Assembly: GCF_038396765.1 (NCBI RefSeq)
Contig: NZ_CP150096.1
Location: 3,889,001-3,953,000 of the forward strand
Length of the DNA stretch: 64,000 nucleotides
Direction: 5' to 3'
From: Chitinophaga caseinilytica
GTDB taxonomy: Bacteria; Bacteroidota; Bacteroidia; Chitinophagales; Chitinophagaceae
The position numbers and the translations under genes were made by a program. Position 1 is the first letter of the stretch. Each line of letters starts with the position of its first letter. The notes under the pieces were generated by a model, which had not been told where the DNA came from, did not search any database, and saw only the letters and a list, made by a program, of their open reading frames with translations. Below, one piece after another: positions 9,461-18,332 of the stretch.

Positions 9461-12400
9461 ATGAAAATGTTCTTCATGCCACCATCGATCGGGCGCCAGC
9501 GTTTCGGCGCGATCGTGGCCGGCCTGTTCCTCATGCTGCTGCCGTTGCTGACGGAGGCCCAGCAGCGCAGTATTACCGTCAAAGGCCTTGTCGCCAACCA
9601 GCAGGGCGATGGCCTGCCCGGCGCGGCGGTGGGCGTTCGCGGATCGTCGGAAGGCGTGGCCACGAAGGAAGACGGTTCCTTTTCCATCCGCGTGCCGGAA
9701 AACAGCATATTGCGCATTTCCTATGTTGGTTTCGTGACGCAGGAGGTGAATATCGGCACCTCGGCACCGGAAAACCTCCGCATCACCCTGTCGGCCGACA
9801 AAGGCGATCTCAACGAAGTGATCGTGGTGGGATATGGTAAACAGAAGAAATCGGACGTTACCGGTTCCATCGTTTCCATCAACGAACAAACCCTCAAACA
9901 AACGCCTGTCAACAATATCAGCGCCGCCCTGCAAGGACAGGCCGCCGGCGTCGATATTCAGAAAGGCGGCGGCAACAGCAAGCCCGGTGCCGCCCCGCGC
10001 ATCCTCATCCGCGGCAACCGCTCGCTCAACGCCTCCAACGATCCGCTGTTCGTGGTAGACGGTATTCCGTACAACGGCAATATCAACGACCTGAACCAGG
10101 ACGATGTAGTGTCCGTCGAAGTGCTGAAAGACGCCTCCGCCACGGCGATCTACGGTTCCCGCGGCGCCAACGGCGTGATCCTCATCTCCACCCGCCGCGG
10201 TAAATCCGGCAAGGCGCGCGTCACCTACAGCGGATATGCAGGCATCGTGAAACCCCGCGGGAAATTCCCGGTGATGAACGGGGAGGAGTTCTTCCGTTTC
10301 AAACAATGGGCGAAGTACTGGGGCGCCATCGGCACCGCGGGCGCCTATACCGGCATCGACGATCCGCGCCTCAACCAGGCGGGCGAAGAATTCACGCCCA
10401 CGGAAATCGATAATTACAAAGCAGGAAAAGGCACCGACTGGCAAGATCTCATCTATCACACCGGCACCACTACCGACCACCAGATCGGCATCAGCGGCGG
10501 CAGCGAATCCACCCAGTACGCCCTTTCCGGCGCGTATTTCCGCGAAACGGGGATTTATTACGGCCAGTCTTTCGAGCGGTATTCGCTCAAAGCCACCGTA
10601 GACCACGCTTTCAGCAACAAGCTCAAGCTCGGGATCAGCTCGCTCAACAACTACAGCGTTACCATGGGCGAAAGCAACAACCCCATGAGCCAGGCACTCC
10701 GCGCCAATCCGCTCGCATCGCCGTACGACTCCACCGGTACGCTCGTGGGTTTCGTGATCGGCAACGCCAACCAGGTGTGGAACCCGCTCGCCAACGAAGT
10801 CCCCAACGCGGTAACGGAACGCCGTAAACGGTTCGGCACCTTCACCAACCTGTTCCTCGACTACGAATTCATTCCCGGTCTCAAATACCGGTTCAACGCC
10901 GGCGCGGAAATCCGTTCAGACCTTTACGGCAGCTTCTCGGCCAGCAATACCACTTATAATTTGGGGGCATTGTCGCGGTCAACGAACCAGAACCGTCTGT
11001 CTACCAACTATACGCTCGAAAACATTCTCACCTACGAGAAAACCTTCGCGCAGAAGCACCGCCTGCATGCCACGGCGGTATACAGTTACCAGCAGTCCAA
11101 CTATCAACGGAACGATTTTACGAACAACAACGTACCGGGCGATTTTCTCGAGTATTTCGCGCCGCAGTTCGCGCAAAACCACACGGGAACGGGCGAGCAG
11201 GAGCAATGGAGCATCATTTCGTATATGGGGCGTGTCAATTATGGGTACGACAACCGTTACCTGCTGACGCTGACCATGCGGTCCGACGGCTCGTCGAGGC
11301 TGGCGCCGGGGAACCATTTCCAGATATTCCCATCCGCTTCCGCAGCCTGGAACATCTCCAACGAAGCCTTCCTGCGCGGCAATTCCACCATCAACGCGCT
11401 GCGCCTCATCGCTTCTTACGGCAGAACGGGCAATACGGCCATCGATCCTTACCAGACATTGGGCAGCCTGCGCGATGTGCGCTACAATTACGGGCCAGAC
11501 CAGACTGCCATCGGCGCCTATCTCAACACGATCCCCAATCCCAACCTCACCTGGGAATATACCGCCACCACGAACCTCCGCCTGGAATTCGGGCTGTGGA
11601 ATAACCGGATTAGCGGCTCGGCGGAAGTCTACAAACAAAACACGAGCGACCTGCTGCTCCCTAAAACCCTGCCGCCCACCTCGGGCATTCCCGAACCGAT
11701 TTTGCTGAACGTAGGGAAAACGGAAAACAAAGGGCTGGAAATCCAGATCAACACGCAGAACATCGTGGCGCGCTCGCGGGACAACTTCGGATGGAGCACC
11801 GACATGAATTTCTTTATGAACCGCGGCAAGATCGTGGAACTTTCGGAAGGCGTGATCAACGACATCGCCAACGGCCGCTTCGTAGGCCAGCCGATCGGCG
11901 TGTATTACGACCTCGTGCTCGACGGTATCTGGCAGAATACGCCGGGAGACAGCGCCTGGGCCCGCGAATACAAGCAAACGCTTACCGGCAACGGTTCCGT
12001 GATCGGGAATATCCGGTATAAAGACATCAACGGCGATAAGAAAATGAACTCCGACGACCGTACGTTCATCGGTTCCCCGCAGGCCAGCTGGCAGGGCGGG
12101 ATGACGAACCGGTTTACCTTCAAGGGTTTCGACCTGACCGTTTCCGCGTTCGCGCGGATGGGCGGGATGATTTCCAGCAACCTGCACAAAAGCGGCAACG
12201 CCTTCGTTCACACCTATCAAAGCAATTACAACAACCTCCGCGTGAATTACTGGACGCCCGAAAACGGCGAAACCCGGTATCCCAAGCCCAACGCCAACAA
12301 TACCAACGCACCGAACGTAAGCCTGCTCAGTTATTTCGACGGGTCGTTCGTGAAAATACGCAGTATCGGCCTGGGCTACACGCTTTCGCCGGCGGTGCTC

Positions 12401-12574
12401 AAGCGCATCGGGCTGGGGAACCTGCGGATTTATTCCACCGTGGAAGATCCGTTCATCGTGTATTCGCCTTTCGTGAAGAAATACGGCGGCCTCGATCCGG
12501 AAACGGCGGGGAACCTCGCTGCGGATACGCCGCCCGTTTGGTCTGCCGTGTTTGGTGTGAACGTAACCTTCTAA
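9461..12574 (+). CDS. SusC/RagA family TonB-linked outer membrane protein (no STN domain)
   Basis: 1037 residues from the ATG at 9461. A signal peptide (FGAIVAGLFLMLLPLLTEAQQ) is at about 15-38. A CarboxypepD_reg-like domain follows at about 40-105 (VKGLVANQQGDGLPGAAVGVRGSSEG), then the plug (DLNEVIVVGYGKQKKSDVTGSIVSI; later RGNRSLNASNDPLFVVDGIPY and LKDASATAIYGSRGANGVILISTR) and a barrel ending AVFGVNVTF with the usual terminal Phe. Unlike the SusC at 3537 it has no STN domain and no sigma/FecR neighbours, so it is controlled differently; a LacI-type operator lies in its leader. It forms a transporter with the SusD-like protein encoded 17 bases downstream. An upstream in-frame ATG at 9335 is rejected because the extra 42 residues lack any signal-peptide character. 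Substrate unknown. Confidence 0.94.
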   Translation: MKMFFMPPSIGRQRFGAIVAGLFLMLLPLLTEAQQRSITVKGLVANQQGDGLPGAAVGVRGSSEGVATKEDGSFSIRVPENSILRISYVGFVTQEVNIGTSAPENLRITLSADKGDLNEVIVVGYGKQKKSDVTGSIVSINEQTLKQTPVNNISAALQGQAAGVDIQKGGGNSKPGAAPRILIRGNRSLNASNDPLFVVDGIPYNGNINDLNQDDVVSVEVLKDASATAIYGSRGANGVILISTRRGKSGKARVTYSGYAGIVKPRGKFPVMNGEEFFRFKQWAKYWGAIGTAGAYTGIDDPRLNQAGEEFTPTEIDNYKAGKGTDWQDLIYHTGTTTDHQIGISGGSESTQYALSGAYFRETGIYYGQSFERYSLKATVDHAFSNKLKLGISSLNNYSVTMGESNNPMSQALRANPLASPYDSTGTLVGFVIGNANQVWNPLANEVPNAVTERRKRFGTFTNLFLDYEFIPGLKYRFNAGAEIRSDLYGSFSASNTTYNLGALSRSTNQNRLSTNYTLENILTYEKTFAQKHRLHATAVYSYQQSNYQRNDFTNNNVPGDFLEYFAPQFAQNHTGTGEQEQWSIISYMGRVNYGYDNRYLLTLTMRSDGSSRLAPGNHFQIFPSASAAWNISNEAFLRGNSTINALRLIASYGRTGNTAIDPYQTLGSLRDVRYNYGPDQTAIGAYLNTIPNPNLTWEYTATTNLRLEFGLWNNRISGSAEVYKQNTSDLLLPKTLPPTSGIPEPILLNVGKTENKGLEIQINTQNIVARSRDNFGWSTDMNFFMNRGKIVELSEGVINDIANGRFVGQPIGVYYDLVLDGIWQNTPGDSAWAREYKQTLTGNGSVIGNIRYKDINGDKKMNSDDRTFIGSPQASWQGGMTNRFTFKGFDLTVSAFARMGGMISSNLHKSGNAFVHTYQSNYNNLRVNYWTPENGETRYPKPNANNTNAPNVSLLSYFDGSFVKIRSIGLGYTLSPAVLKRIGLGNLRIYSTVEDPFIVYSPFVKKYGGLDPETAGNLAADTPPVWSAVFGVNVTF

Positions 12575-12591
12575 CCTGAAAAAATCGAACC

Positions 12592-14298
12592 ATGAAAAAA
12601 TATGCAATGATCCTCGCCGCGGCGATCGCTGTTGCGGGATGTAAAGATAAACTGAAGGAACAGCCGCATGCCCTCATCACGCCGGAGTTCCTGAAAACCG
12701 CGCAGGGCTTCCAGTTGACGTATGACGCCTGTTATGCGGGCGGCCGGACGGTTTGGGGGACGATGGACTTCTTCTTCCTGACCGTTCCGGGAACGGATGA
12801 ATTCATTTCCGGGAAAGACGGCGGCAGCGACCTGAACCGCTACGCAAGCGGCTACACGCCATCCACCGGCACGATGAACAACCTGTGGCGGCCCGTCTAT
12901 CAATATATCAACAACTGCAACGGGCTGATCAGCGCTGCTCCCAATGTGAAAGGGATAGATGCAGATAAGAAGAAACGGATGGTGGCGGAAGTGAAGTTCC
13001 TCCGGGCGAATTATTACTTCCAGCTGGTACAGCAGTTCGGCGACCTGACCGTGTCCACCGAATTCAATACCCTGCCCAAAACCAGTGCAGACCGGCATCC
13101 GGTGGCGGCGGCCTACGACCTGATCGTCGCCGACCTTACGGAAGCGATCAACACCCTGCCCGCAGGCCCGGGCGTAGACGGCGTTTTGCCCGGAAAGGCG
13201 CACAAGGCGGCGGCGATGCACGTGTTGTCGAAAGTATTGCTCACCCGTGGCTACAGCAAAGCCGCGAAGCCCGACGATTTCACGAAAGCGGCGGAATGGG
13301 CGACGAAGCTCATTAACGACGTGGCGCCCCAGGCGGGCCTATCGCTGCAGGAAGATTTCGGGAATGTATTCAAGGAGGGGAACGAGGCGAACAGCGAGGT
13401 GATCTGGACCGTCCAGCACACGGCGAACCTCCCGTACAACGGGCCCAACAACAGCAGCGGGCACGACAATATCCTGAACCACCTCTGGGTGCCGAAATAT
13501 GAAGACCTCGACGGTATGCAGCGCGACACCAAGTACGGTAGGCCCTACATCCGCGTGGTGCCTACCCGCTGGCTGACGGATACCGTTTTCAGGGAAAGGA
13601 CGAACGATACCCGCTACCGTAAAACCTTCCAGACCATGTGGATCAGCAACAACGGCGCGAAACTGCCCAAATGGCCCAGTCCGCTGCCCCCGGGAGCCCC
13701 TGCAGGTGCGGTTTCCGGCCAGCCGAAATTCCAGGTGGGCGACACCGCGATCTGGATGCCGGGGTACGATGTGACTGACGCGCAGATCAAGGCGGCGCCG
13801 TATACCCTTATTCCGCCGCGCAAATATTCCACTTCCATGAGCCCGGCGATGACGAAATATTACGACACCAAACGGCAGGATATGAACTATCCTTCCATCC
13901 GTTCCGTGATCGTGTACCGGCTCGCGGATACCTACCTCATTGCCGCGGAAGCGTTGCTGAAAGCCGGCAGGGCAGGAGAGGCGCTGCCGTATATCAACGC
14001 TATCCGCCGCAGGGCCGCCTTCCCGACGGGGAATGCCGCCGCCATGGAGATCACGCTGGCGGATCTGAATCTCGATTTCATCCTCGACGAGCGCTCCCGC
14101 GAACTGTGCGGCGAGCTTACGCGCTGGCCCGACCTCGTGCGCACGGGCAAGTTGCTGGAAAGGATCGTGCTGCACAATACCGACGGGCAAAAGAACATTC
14201 AGCCGAGGCACGTGCTGAGGCCGATACCGCAGGCGCAGATAGACGCCACTACTACCGGGCCGAAATATCCCCAGAATCCCGGCTGGGAAGATTTGTGA
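12592..14298 (+). CDS. RagB/SusD family nutrient uptake outer membrane lipoprotein
   Basis: 568 residues. The lipoprotein signal peptide ends in AVAGC (Cys about residue 17). SusD signatures include the N-terminal DACYAGGRTVW, the TPR-like helices (LRANYYFQLVQQFGDLTVSTE), the DGMQRDTKYGRPYIRVVPTRWL segment and the C-terminal YRLADTYLIAAEALLKAGRAGEALPYINAIRRRAAFP plus LDERSRELCGELTRWPDLVRTGKL and PIPQAQIDA. This is the PF07980/PF14322 class, unlike the SusD-like_2 protein at 7332. It acts as the surface glycan- or peptide-binding lid of the SusC encoded just upstream. A strong terminator follows. Confidence 0.95.
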   Translation: MKKYAMILAAAIAVAGCKDKLKEQPHALITPEFLKTAQGFQLTYDACYAGGRTVWGTMDFFFLTVPGTDEFISGKDGGSDLNRYASGYTPSTGTMNNLWRPVYQYINNCNGLISAAPNVKGIDADKKKRMVAEVKFLRANYYFQLVQQFGDLTVSTEFNTLPKTSADRHPVAAAYDLIVADLTEAINTLPAGPGVDGVLPGKAHKAAAMHVLSKVLLTRGYSKAAKPDDFTKAAEWATKLINDVAPQAGLSLQEDFGNVFKEGNEANSEVIWTVQHTANLPYNGPNNSSGHDNILNHLWVPKYEDLDGMQRDTKYGRPYIRVVPTRWLTDTVFRERTNDTRYRKTFQTMWISNNGAKLPKWPSPLPPGAPAGAVSGQPKFQVGDTAIWMPGYDVTDAQIKAAPYTLIPPRKYSTSMSPAMTKYYDTKRQDMNYPSIRSVIVYRLADTYLIAAEALLKAGRAGEALPYINAIRRRAAFPTGNAAAMEITLADLNLDFILDERSRELCGELTRWPDLVRTGKLLERIVLHNTDGQKNIQPRHVLRPIPQAQIDATTTGPKYPQNPGWEDL

Positions 14299-14313
14299 TT
14301 ACATTGTAAAAAG

Positions 14314-14352
14314 CAAAAAAAGATCCGCCCGATTCCGGGCGGATCAATTTTT
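14314..14352. terminator. Bidirectional terminator
   Basis: GATCCGCCCG (14322-14331) and CGGGCGGATC (14336-14345) are a perfect 10-bp stem with loop ATTC. An A-run precedes and a T-run follows, so it can end both the SusC/SusD operon (plus strand) and the small minus-strand peptide genes that converge on it. Confidence 0.9.
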
Positions 14353-14379
14353 TTACGTTTGGTTCGGGTGGTGAGGCGA

Positions 14380-14502
14380 TCAGCGCGTGGCGGGCACTTT
14401 CTGCGTAGTGACGCGCTGCATGTACTTACGGGCGAAATGCGCCAGTAATACCACGGAAGCGATGCATAGACATGCGAGTTTGAATAGTAGACCGGTTTTC
14501 AT
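14380..14502 (-). CDS. Small single-pass membrane peptide (40 aa)
   Basis: An ATG at 14502 opens a 40-codon frame: MKTGLLFKLACLCIASVV then LLAHFARKYMQRVTTQKVPATR. Residues about 5-24 form one hydrophobic helix and the C-terminal tail is basic. It ends 35 bases before the shared bidirectional terminator, as expected for the last gene of a unit. It starts MKTGLLF while its neighbour at 14711 starts MKTVFIG, and both have one helix followed by a basic tail. No function is known to me. Coding status is inferred from the paired arrangement and the terminator only. Confidence 0.5.
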   Translation of the reverse strand: MKTGLLFKLACLCIASVVLLAHFARKYMQRVTTQKVPATR

Positions 14503-14555
14503 AGGTATAGGGATTATAAGTTTACGAAAGGTGAAAAATCGAAGGGAAGATGGCT

Positions 14556-14711
14556 TCAGGACATCGCCCGCCAGGATTCCAGGTGCCTGGAAAACCCGAT
14601 GCAGGTGTCTTTCAACCGGCGCATATCGCGCTGCTCACGTCTGACAAGTAGCACTACGATCAAGGCGATCAGTAAAACAGATACGACGATACCAATAAAT
14701 ACAGTTTTCAT
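14556..14711 (-). CDS. Small single-pass membrane peptide (51 aa)
   Basis: An ATG at 14711 opens a 51-codon frame. Residues about 3-23 (TVFIGIVVSVLLIALIVVLLV) are one long hydrophobic helix, followed by a charged tail (RREQRDMRRLKDTC...SRHLESWRAMS). The pattern of N-terminal helix then Arg-rich tail predicts an inner-membrane peptide with its tail in the cytoplasm. The second peptide gene begins 53 bases downstream. I do not recognise the family. Confidence 0.5.
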   Translation of the reverse strand: MKTVFIGIVVSVLLIALIVVLLVRREQRDMRRLKDTCIGFSRHLESWRAMS

Positions 14712-15117
14712 CAGGATATCTATTTAATAATGACAGGATAGATTTGCCGTATTCCGGTGTAAATATAGATATTTTAATTATATAAAATATTATTTGAATG
14801 GAAATTTTGTTGACATCGAATTCACCGGGAAAACGTTCAAAAAAATATACATTTTTTGATAACGTGTTATGATACGAACGGGGGATTTTGCCGCTGCGGT
14901 GCGGGCGCAGCAGGGTGACAGTGGGGAACAGGGGGCGTGGATAATGTTACTTCCTGTTGAAAACCAATGCAGAAGGTATGGTGCATAAAATCTACTTGGC
15001 ATATTCCGCGAATCCTTTATTTTTGCCAACGACCGGGTTTTGCTAAAAGATTTAGTAAGGGGCCGGGGTCAACTCCACCCCAACGGTTTAATCATCAACA
15101 GGTTAACAGTCAGACTT
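14712..15117 (+). other. Intergenic region before the topoisomerase operon
   Basis: About 400 bases, AT-rich at its left end (14760-14870). It holds the candidate topoisomerase promoter at 14996-15025 and presumably the promoter of the minus-strand peptide genes. I see no further gene in it. Confidence 0.5.
14996..15025 (+). promoter_or_regulatory. Bacteroidota promoter for the topoisomerase IV operon
   Basis: TTG at 14996-14998, a 19-base spacer, and TATTTTTG at 15018-15025 match the TTG/TAnnTTTG consensus of the phylum. The ATG of the first gene is about 90 bases downstream. Confidence 0.65.
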
Positions 15118-17016
15118 ATGGCAGAAAACAAAGAGTTGTTCAACACCTATACGGAGGATTCCATCCGCTCGCTCGATTGGCGCGAGCACATCCGCCTCCG
15201 TCCGGGTATGTATATCGGCAAACTGGGAGACGGCAGCAGTCAGGACGATGGCATCTACATCCTGATCAAGGAGGTGGTAGACAATAGCATCGACGAGCAT
15301 ATGATGGGCTTCGGCAAGCAGATAGACATCAAGGTGACGGAACACGCCGTGACGGTGCGCGACTATGGCCGGGGCGTGCCCCTGGGCAAGGTGGTGGACG
15401 TAGTGAGCAAGATCAACACCGGCGCGAAGTACGATAGCAAAGCATTCCAGAAATCAGTGGGGCTGAACGGCGTGGGTACAAAGGCGGTCAACGCCCTGTC
15501 CAGCTACTTCAAAATCTCCTCCATGCGCGACGGCCGCGTGAAAGTGGCCGAATTCGAGCGGGGCGTGCTTACCAAGGAACATAAGGAAGCCGAAACCAAA
15601 GAAGGCAACGGCACGCTCGTGACCTTTACGCCGGACGATACCGTTTTCAAAAACTATCACTACATCCCCGACTTCCTGGAGAACCAGATATGGAACTACT
15701 GCTTCCTGAACGCGGGGCTCACCATCAACTTCAACGGCCAGAAATACCTGTCCAAAAACGGGCTGCTGGATTTGCTGCAACGCAAAACCACGGCCGACGA
15801 TCTGCGCTATCCCATCATCCACCTGAAAGGGGAAGATATTGAAGTGGCCATCACCCACGAGAACCAATACGGCGAAGAATATTACTCTTTCGTGAACGGG
15901 CAGCACACCACCCAGGGCGGTACGCACCTGGCGGCGTTCCGCGAAGCGTTCGTGAAAACCCTGCGCGATTTCTATAAAAAGGATTACGACGCAACCGACA
16001 TCCGGGCGTCTATCTGCGCGGCCATCGCCGTGCGCGTGCAGGAGCCCGTGTTCGAAAGCCAGACCAAAACCAAGCTCGGATCGCTGACGGTCTCCGAAGG
16101 TGGACAGTCGATGAAAGCCTTCGTGCTGGAATTCCTCAGCAAACAGCTCGACGATTACCTGCACAAGAACCCCGCCGTCGCCGAATCCCTCAAGAAACGC
16201 ATCGAGCAAAGCGAGCGGGAGCGGAAAGAACTGGCCGGCATCAAGAAACTCGCCAACGAGCGCGCCAAAAAAGCGAACCTCCATAACCGCAAACTGCGCG
16301 ACTGCCGGTTCCATCTCAACGAAGAAGCCACCGGCAAACATAAAGACGAGCAGGAAACCAAACAGCGGGAAACCACCATCTTCATCACGGAGGGCGACTC
16401 CGCGAGCGGTTCCATCACCAAGTCCCGCAACGTGGAAACCCAGGCCGTATTCAGCCTCCGCGGTAAACCGCTGAACTGTTACGGGCTGTCGAAAAAGATC
16501 GTGTATGAGAACGAGGAGTTCAACCTCCTCCAGCACGCCCTCAATATTGAAGAAGGGCTCGACGGCCTGCGGTACAACAACATCGTCATCGCCACCGATG
16601 CCGACGTAGACGGTATGCACATCCGCCTGCTCATGCTCACGTTCTTCCTGCAGTTCTTCCCCGACCTGGTGAAGAACGGGCATATCTACATCCTGGAAAC
16701 GCCCCTGTTCCGCGTCCGTAACAAGCAGCAAACCATTTACTGCTATAGCGAAGAAGAGAAACAGAAAGCGGTGAGGAAACTGGGCAACAAACCGGAGATC
16801 ACCCGATTTAAAGGTTTGGGCGAGATCAGCCCGGAAGAATTCGGGCAGTTCATCGGCGACGATATGCGCAAATCGCCCATCATCCCGTCGCAGGAAATGC
16901 CGGTCGCCAAAATGCTGGAATATTACATGGGCAAGAACACCCAGCACCGTCAGGATTTCATCATCAGCAATCTCCGGCTGGAGAAAGACCTGGTGGAAGA
17001 AACGGCGGAAGCGTAA
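15118..17016 (+). CDS. parE: DNA topoisomerase IV subunit B (type IIA, ParE/GyrB-like)
   Basis: 632 residues from ATG 15118. The N-terminal GHKL ATPase domain has [10 protein letters not shown], the ATP/Mg-binding Asn in [10 protein letters not shown], and [11 protein letters not shown]. The TOPRIM domain carries EGDSASGS (Glu at about 424) and the metal-binding DADVDG triad (Asp494, 496, 498). The C-terminal part ([24 protein letters not shown]) is also present. With the A subunit encoded 3.2 kb upstream-to-downstream in the same operon it forms the heterotetramer that decatenates and relaxes DNA using ATP. The in-frame ATG at 15040 would add 26 residues with no homology character. Assignment to topoisomerase IV instead of gyrase follows the usual annotation of this Bacteroidota pair and the lack of a GyrA box in the partner. 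Confidence 0.92.
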   Translation: MAENKELFNTYTEDSIRSLDWREHIRLRPGMYIGKLGDGSSQDDGIYILIKEVVDNSIDEHMMGFGKQIDIKVTEHAVTVRDYGRGVPLGKVVDVVSKINTGAKYDSKAFQKSVGLNGVGTKAVNALSSYFKISSMRDGRVKVAEFERGVLTKEHKEAETKEGNGTLVTFTPDDTVFKNYHYIPDFLENQIWNYCFLNAGLTINFNGQKYLSKNGLLDLLQRKTTADDLRYPIIHLKGEDIEVAITHENQYGEEYYSFVNGQHTTQGGTHLAAFREAFVKTLRDFYKKDYDATDIRASICAAIAVRVQEPVFESQTKTKLGSLTVSEGGQSMKAFVLEFLSKQLDDYLHKNPAVAESLKKRIEQSERERKELAGIKKLANERAKKANLHNRKLRDCRFHLNEEATGKHKDEQETKQRETTIFITEGDSASGSITKSRNVETQAVFSLRGKPLNCYGLSKKIVYENEEFNLLQHALNIEEGLDGLRYNNIVIATDADVDGMHIRLLMLTFFLQFFPDLVKNGHIYILETPLFRVRNKQQTIYCYSEEEKQKAVRKLGNKPEITRFKGLGEISPEEFGQFIGDDMRKSPIIPSQEMPVAKMLEYYMGKNTQHRQDFIISNLRLEKDLVEETAEA

Positions 17017-17043
17017 TTATAAAGAAGAAGACGAATACCGACA

Positions 17044-17904
17044 ATGATATTGCATATTGTATTCGGGCAGTCGAGCGTCGCCAACCTGAAAGCGGCCTTC
17101 GAGCTGGACCCGCAACTGGAAGGGGAGATTTTGAGTTACGAGGACGATCTGGCCGTGGGCCCGCTCTTCATCCTCGACACGCCAGACGGGCGCGTTGCGC
17201 GCCGCGACTGGTGGAACGCCCTGCAAGACATTACCCTGCCGCCGCCGGCAGAAGGGGAGCAGGTCCCCGTGCCGGAAGATCCCGTTCGCAGCCTCAAGGC
17301 ACGCCTGCGCGAGGAAGAGGAACTGGTGATCTGGATATGGGCGGGCCAAAACCCGACCGACGTTTGCGGGTATTACTGGCTGATCAGTCAGCTCGACCGC
17401 TTTTCGGGCCGCATCCACCTCATCTATCTCAACAATCTGCCTTTCCTCAACGAGAAGAACGGCGTGTTTTACCCTACGCACCTCAGCCAGATATTGCCGA
17501 AAGAATACCTGAAGGCAAAAAAACTGGCGCGGGAAGTGTCGCTGGCAGAATTCGAGCTGGATGGCGACGAGTGGCGCCGGTTGATGAACGAGAACGCAGG
17601 GGTACGGCTGCTGGAAGGCGGAAAGAAGATCCGCGGAGAGGCGGCCACGTATTACGATAAAGAGCTGCTGGCTGCCACGGGCAAGGAGTTCGCGAAAGCG
17701 GGCAAATCGGCCTCGGCGGTGATCGGCAAAATGAAATATCCCGTGATGGACCATTACCTGAACTGGCGGTTGAAAGAACTGGTGAAGGAAGGGAAACTGG
17801 AAGCGCGCGGGGAGCTGAAGACATTAAAAGATTACGAGATCAGGCAACCGGGCGGCGGAGGAGAATCCGAAGCGGCAGCACCGGAAACCGCAGAAAATGC
17901 ATAA
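17044..17904 (+). CDS. DUF1835 domain-containing protein
   Basis: 286 residues. The N-terminus (MILHIVFGQSSVANLKAAF...ILSYEDDLAVGPLFILDT) is the DUF1835 signature. The following region (RREEEELVIWIWAGQNPTDVCGYYWLISQL) and the C-terminal part (VMDHYLNWRLKELVKEGKLEARGELKTLKDYEIR) resemble the DUF3658-type extension with a winged-helix-like end. The biochemical role is not known. It lies 27 bases after the topoisomerase B gene and 2 bases before the cupin gene, so it is co-transcribed with topoisomerase IV. That may hint at a role in DNA topology or only at a shared promoter. Confidence 0.82.
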   Translation: MILHIVFGQSSVANLKAAFELDPQLEGEILSYEDDLAVGPLFILDTPDGRVARRDWWNALQDITLPPPAEGEQVPVPEDPVRSLKARLREEEELVIWIWAGQNPTDVCGYYWLISQLDRFSGRIHLIYLNNLPFLNEKNGVFYPTHLSQILPKEYLKAKKLAREVSLAEFELDGDEWRRLMNENAGVRLLEGGKKIRGEAATYYDKELLAATGKEFAKAGKSASAVIGKMKYPVMDHYLNWRLKELVKEGKLEARGELKTLKDYEIRQPGGGGESEAAAPETAENA

Positions 17905-17906
17905 CG

Positions 17907-18308
17907 ATGGCACAGCCGGATATACAGCCGTTGCGGCAGATAGGGAAAGATGACCGCGGAAGCGGATATGAATGGGAAAGTTTCCGTACCGGGACATTCC
18001 TCCTCTGTTACCGTAACGCCGGCAGCAGCAGCGGACAGCATTATCACCAGGGGAAATCCGATTACAAGAACCCCGAGATCCTGTACCTCCTGAGCGGCAC
18101 CGCGGAACTCCACTGGTGCCCGCTCGAAGAATCCGAAATCCGGATGGATACGATCGTGGCGCCGGCCAGGGTGGAAATTCCCATCAATATCTGGCACCAG
18201 CTGATCGCCGTCACCGATTGTTCCTTCATCGAACTGAATACCCTCAACGACGTGCACATCGATTCCGTGCGCGTTTGGCGGGAAGATTTCGAGGCCGGGA
18301 AACGTTAG
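17907..18308 (+). CDS. Cupin domain-containing protein
   Basis: 133 residues, the size of a single cupin barrel. Possible metal ligands are visible: His45 and His47 in GQHYHQG, Glu57 in NPEILYLLSGTAEL, and His96 in NIWHQLIAV. The C-terminal FIELNTLNDVHIDSVRVWREDF resembles small sugar-nucleotide or FnlA-type cupins (C-terminal domain of polysaccharide biosynthesis proteins), but the substrate cannot be inferred. It begins 2 bases after the DUF1835 stop and ends 24 bases before the topoisomerase A gene. Confidence 0.75.
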   Translation: MAQPDIQPLRQIGKDDRGSGYEWESFRTGTFLLCYRNAGSSSGQHYHQGKSDYKNPEILYLLSGTAELHWCPLEESEIRMDTIVAPARVEIPINIWHQLIAVTDCSFIELNTLNDVHIDSVRVWREDFEAGKR

Positions 18309-18332
18309 TTTTTACTTTTCTGAATCAAGCAT

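Noticed and set aside
15454..16947. 497-codon minus-strand frame opposite the topoisomerase B gene
   Set aside because: Shadow of a conserved gene; no motif, low-complexity Phe/Val/Gly-rich translation.
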